Below are positions 12,779 through 14,900 of a stretch of 14,900 bases of DNA, in pieces. Origin of the DNA: JBGTKH01 sp041744735 (GTDB taxonomy: Bacteria; Planctomycetota; Planctomycetia; Pirellulales; Pirellulaceae); contig JBGTKH010000200.1 of assembly GCA_041744735.1 (NCBI GenBank), positions 1-14,900 on the forward strand. Reading direction: 5' to 3'. The notes beneath the pieces were generated by a model. The model searched no databases. It saw only the letters and a list, made by a program, of their open reading frames with translations, and was not told the origin of the DNA. Position 1 is the first letter of the stretch, and each line of letters starts with the position of its first letter. Both the position numbers and the translations under genes were made by a program.

Positions 12779-14590
12779 TCAGAGCGCCTCGAACCACGTT
12801 TTGATCTTGATCGCCATGAGCTTGCGGCGCTGTTCGAGGAAGTCGTCGTAGTCCGGGATCGCGCCATCGAGCAGCGATTCGGGCAGGCAGCTCATCCGAA
12901 GGTTGGCACGCATGTCGTCCGCGCCGGTGATGCCGCCGTACTTCTTCTTGCCACCATTGCACTGTTCGGCAAGCTCGTTGAAATAGCGGTCCGGCGGTTT
13001 GTCGCCGATGGCGATGTTGATCTCGCTCTGGGCCAGCACGAAATTGGCAATCTGGTTGTACCGGCCGCGCGAGAGCCCCTGTGCCTTCAGGTGCTTCTTT
13101 GGGTAGACGTGATGCACGTCGCTACGATTGAGCATCAGGTCCAGCACCGTGATGTCGCGCGATAGGAAACCCTTGTCGCCGAGCTTCACCTGCGCCGCTT
13201 GGTAGGCGAGGAAGTATGGGCTCTTACCCGATGAGGTGTCCATGAGTTGTGGCAGCATGCCAGTCCAGAAACTGTCGGGCAGTTCGTTTTCGATCACTGA
13301 CTGAACGTAGCTCGCAAGGCCGCGCGCCTCGATCTGGCGGATGTCGAAATCAAATGCGGTCTCGGGGCTGCCGGTGTAGCGGCCACGCAGGACAGACATG
13401 GCGTACCAACGCCGCACCAGTCGCTCAAGGTCGTCCGCCGACATGCCTTCCGTCCGTCCGCGCAGGTAGATAATGTAGGCGAAGTTGACCGCGTTACGAC
13501 CGCCGATCAGGTTACTTGTCACGAACCCAGCCGAGCGTAGGATCATCGTGATCCGGTCGAAGTGGGTCTTGCTGATGAAGGCGATGATTCCCTTCTTAAG
13601 CGTACCGAAAGACGCCTCCGCAATGGCCTCCTCGAACTGCTTGGTCTCGAAGTTGCGGCCCGAAAGCAGCGCCACGAGATCCTGAAGTTTTCCGCGCCCG
13701 AACTCTGATGTGAACGCAACGCGGAGCATGTCGGTATAGGTTGGGTCGTAGATGTCATCATTTGTGTCCGCGAGCCAGCGCATCTTCGGCAGGAACTCGG
13801 AGGTGGCGAACGCTTTGTCGCCCTTCTCGATGACGGGTAGAAACTCCGGCGCCACAGCAAGGTGGCAGAAATAGTCGATGGCCTTGCGAAGCAGGTTCCC
13901 GCCGAAGGTCTCGTTGACGGCGATCTTCGACATGGCGAAGTCGGCCTGTGACAACTCCGTGCCGGCCTTATTCACGCGGATGAAAATCTCGGTGACGGTC
14001 TCGATGTCGAGGTCCTCGGCCAGCTCGATCACGCCGACGTGGTTGTTGATGATCTTGCGGAGCTTCTCCAGCACGCCGAAGATCGCATCTTCGTCTACGC
14101 CGGAGTTTGCCTGCGCATATGCCCGCGTGATCTGAAGGAGCTTTGCGTCGGGGGAAAAGATCGCCGCCACGTCCTCGATCCAGGTTACGTCTTTGCGGAT
14201 GGCGGGGTTGGCGACCTCAAATCGCTCCTCCTGCGGATGGAAGGCGATTCGGATGCGAACCGTTTCGTAGTCCTTGGTCAGCACCTCGCGGCCGAGCAGT
14301 GCTGCCATCAGTGCCGTGACACGCTGCTGGCCGTCGATGAGAATACGCTTGCCGGCCGACGACGTGCCGTCCTTGAGCTTCACCGTGGCGTTCCCAATTC
14401 TTTGCTGGCAAATTCTTGCAACGCACCAGCGATGACCCGCATTTGGAGCGCCTGAGCAAACGCTCGCATGACGGAAACCTGCGGGCCGACTGCCAATTGG
14501 CAGGTTACCGCCGCCAAACACCACGCCGGCCAAGAAATCTGAGGAATTCTGAAAATCGCTAACCGCAAATGGCGGCACGCGAGAACCCAT
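12779..14590 (-). CDS. DUF262 + HNH (DUF1524-like) nuclease, GmrSD-like; N terminus not recognisable
   Basis: Related proteins are type IV, modification-dependent restriction nucleases of the GmrSD type, where the DUF262 domain binds nucleotide and the HNH domain cuts DNA. Motifs seen are ILIDGQQRVTAL (DGQQR at 14335-14321), FIRVNKAGTELSQADFAMSKI of DUF262, and SDVHHVYPKKHL followed by YNQIANFVLAQSEINIAIGDKPP, a His-Me finger (HNH) with its downstream Asn residues. The C terminus is intact, with its stop overlapping the next gene. The frame is open to 14830, but its first ~35 codons are the nfo 5' fragment read in frame. The family's initial IPxxQRxYxW region is not visible in any frame between 14400 and 14680. 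Possible starts are the ATG at 14590 (chosen by length, no ribosome site) or the GTG at 14383. It may be a 5'-truncated, inactive copy. Confidence 0.7.
   Translation of the reverse strand: MGSRVPPFAVSDFQNSSDFLAGVVFGGGNLPIGSRPAGFRHASVCSGAPNAGHRWCVARICQQRIGNATVKLKDGTSSAGKRILIDGQQRVTALMAALLGREVLTKDYETVRIRIAFHPQEERFEVANPAIRKDVTWIEDVAAIFSPDAKLLQITRAYAQANSGVDEDAIFGVLEKLRKIINNHVGVIELAEDLDIETVTEIFIRVNKAGTELSQADFAMSKIAVNETFGGNLLRKAIDYFCHLAVAPEFLPVIEKGDKAFATSEFLPKMRWLADTNDDIYDPTYTDMLRVAFTSEFGRGKLQDLVALLSGRNFETKQFEEAIAEASFGTLKKGIIAFISKTHFDRITMILRSAGFVTSNLIGGRNAVNFAYIIYLRGRTEGMSADDLERLVRRWYAMSVLRGRYTGSPETAFDFDIRQIEARGLASYVQSVIENELPDSFWTGMLPQLMDTSSGKSPYFLAYQAAQVKLGDKGFLSRDITVLDLMLNRSDVHHVYPKKHLKAQGLSRGRYNQIANFVLAQSEINIAIGDKPPDRYFNELAEQCNGGKKKYGGITGADDMRANLRMSCLPESLLDGAIPDYDDFLEQRRKLMAIKIKTWFEAL
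14490..14503. repeat. 14-bp perfect palindrome
   Basis: CTGCCAATTGGCAG is self-complementary across all 14 bases. It lies in the unrecognisable 5' part of the DUF262 gene. It may be an operator remnant or chance; no function is assigned. Confidence 0.3.
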
Positions 14591-14669
14591 CACGACCACG
14601 TAAAACCGGCCGGCCCGGTCGTTACCGTTATACGCTGCGTCCCGACTTGATTGAGTGGCGTGTTGCAAG

Positions 14670-14682
14670 TTCCGATTTGGGC
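14670..14682. repeat. Right inner inverted repeat of the island
   Basis: TTCCGATTTGGGC, whose reverse complement GCCCAAATCGGAA matches the left inner repeat (9798-9810) at 11 of 13 positions. It ends one base before the right direct repeat. Confidence 0.5.
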
Positions 14683-14683
14683 G

Positions 14684-14702
14684 GTTCTTGGTGAACAACT
14701 GC
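14684..14702. repeat. Right direct repeat / candidate attachment site
   Basis: The exact second copy of the 19-bp GTTCTTGGTGAACAACTGC at 9781. On its right side the nfo 5' fragment continues; on its left side nfo homology stops abruptly (QLFTKN followed by RPNRNLQ instead of NNQWRAK). Confidence 0.75.
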
Positions 14703-14788
14703 ACGCAGTCGCAACCGCACTGCCGCGCGGCGTGCACGGCCTTCTCGTAGCCGCCGGCAATCGACATGTGAGCACCGAGAATGGGCAC
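14684..14788 (-). pseudogene. nfo: 5' fragment of the ancestral nfo (endonuclease IV)
   Basis: There are 35 codons from the GTG at 14788, reading VPILGAHMSIAGGYEKAV and on to GCDCVQLFTKN, the normal Nfo N terminus. AAAGGA (14798-14803) is 9 nt upstream. The homology ends exactly at the 19-bp repeat. Joined to the nfo body left of 9781 it gives a continuous 297-codon Nfo. It is 26 of 33 residues identical to the island-supplied N terminus at 9951-9853, with many synonymous differences, so it is not a recent local duplicate of it. Translation from here now reads through into unrelated island sequence and then the DUF262 frame. Confidence 0.85.
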
Positions 14789-14816
14789 GCGGCGATGTCC
14801 TTTCGTTTCCTGGCTG

Positions 14817-14900
14817 CTACAGATTTCCAAGTATTGCAGCCGCGAAGAACAGCCCCATCAGCGCGGTCCAGATGATTCCGATAACCATCCCGGCCATCGT
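14817..14900 (-). CDS. C-terminal end of a membrane protein (partial)
   Basis: The window's right edge contains the last 27 codons and TAG stop of a minus-strand gene. The sequence MAGMVIGIIWTALMGLFF and a short Ala/Leu tail form one transmembrane helix, reminiscent of DUF4190-type small membrane proteins, but too short to assign. Its stop lies 28 bp before the GTG of the nfo 5' fragment, so it was probably the upstream neighbour, perhaps in the same operon, of the ancestral nfo. Confidence 0.6.
   Translation of the reverse strand, partial: TMAGMVIGIIWTALMGLFFAAAILGNL

Larger units (their letters stand above)
9781..14702. mobile_element. Putative integrative island inserted in nfo
   Basis: The segment is bounded by an exact 19-bp direct repeat (9781-9799 and 14684-14702) lying in nfo codons for QLFTKN. 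Deleting one repeat copy plus the intervening DNA (4,903 bp) restores an uninterrupted canonical nfo of 297 codons plus stop, starting at the GTG at 14788. Just inside the repeats are imperfect inverted repeats (9798-9810 and 14670-14682, 11 of 13 matches). The content is a replacement nfo 5' end with its own ribosome site, a serine-recombinase-like gene, a zinc-ribbon/SHD1 protein and a DUF262-HNH nuclease. The interruption and reconstitution are read directly from the sequence; integrase-driven mobility is inferred. Confidence 0.75.

Noticed and set aside
12779..14830. A single 683-residue protein fusing an endonuclease IV N terminus to a DUF262 nuclease
   Set aside because: The Nfo homology stops exactly at the 19-bp repeat, and the missing Nfo body is present 4.9 kb away in the matching frame. 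The open frame across the junction is best read as chance read-through after insertion.

Overview
The window reads like a chromosomal segment of a planctomycete, probably Pirellulales-like. This is inferred from three things: a C-terminal SHD1 domain protein (a family expanded in Planctomycetes), secreted TPR, esterase and C25 peptidase proteins, and many structured intergenic repeats of a kind I associate with that group. No rRNA or other phylogenetic marker is present, so the assignment is an inference.

Layout. Positions 1-1096 carry two minus-strand tRNA genes, Arg(TCT) and Gly(CCC), plus hairpins and a cloverleaf-like 45-nt repeat. Positions 1097-6598 hold a secreted gingipain-type (C25) peptidase, a small two-helix membrane protein, a GntP-family permease and, divergently, class II fumarase (fumC). 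Positions 6599-6985 are a repeat cluster: three ~73-bp tandem units and a second copy of the 45-nt element. Positions 6986-8870 encode an exported TPR protein and an exported alpha/beta-hydrolase, likely co-transcribed. An 18-copy heptanucleotide tandem repeat then separates the hydrolase from the convergent endonuclease IV gene (nfo).

Main result. nfo appears to have been interrupted by a 4.9-kb insertion (9781-14702) that also rebuilt it. An exact 19-bp direct repeat encoding QLFTKN of Nfo lies at 9781-9799 and at 14684-14702. Removing one copy plus everything between joins the 5' nfo piece at the right end (14788-14684, with its own GTG start and RBS, just downstream of a membrane protein gene) in frame to the 3' nfo body at the left, giving a canonical 297-codon Nfo. 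In the present arrangement the insertion supplies a different, divergent nfo 5' end with its own RBS and TTG start. The result is a chimeric 319-residue Nfo carrying a 22-residue extra segment at the junction. Imperfect inverted repeats sit just inside both direct repeats.

Inside the island are a serine-recombinase-like protein, a zinc-ribbon/TM/TPR/SHD1 protein with a likely frameshift near its start, and a DUF262 + HNH (GmrSD-like) nuclease whose N-terminal part is not recognisable. The recombinase-like gene is preceded by a strong hairpin whose loop is perfectly complementary to that gene's Shine-Dalgarno region. This looks like a mobile island with defence-type cargo that uses nfo as its integration gene; the mobility mechanism is inferred.
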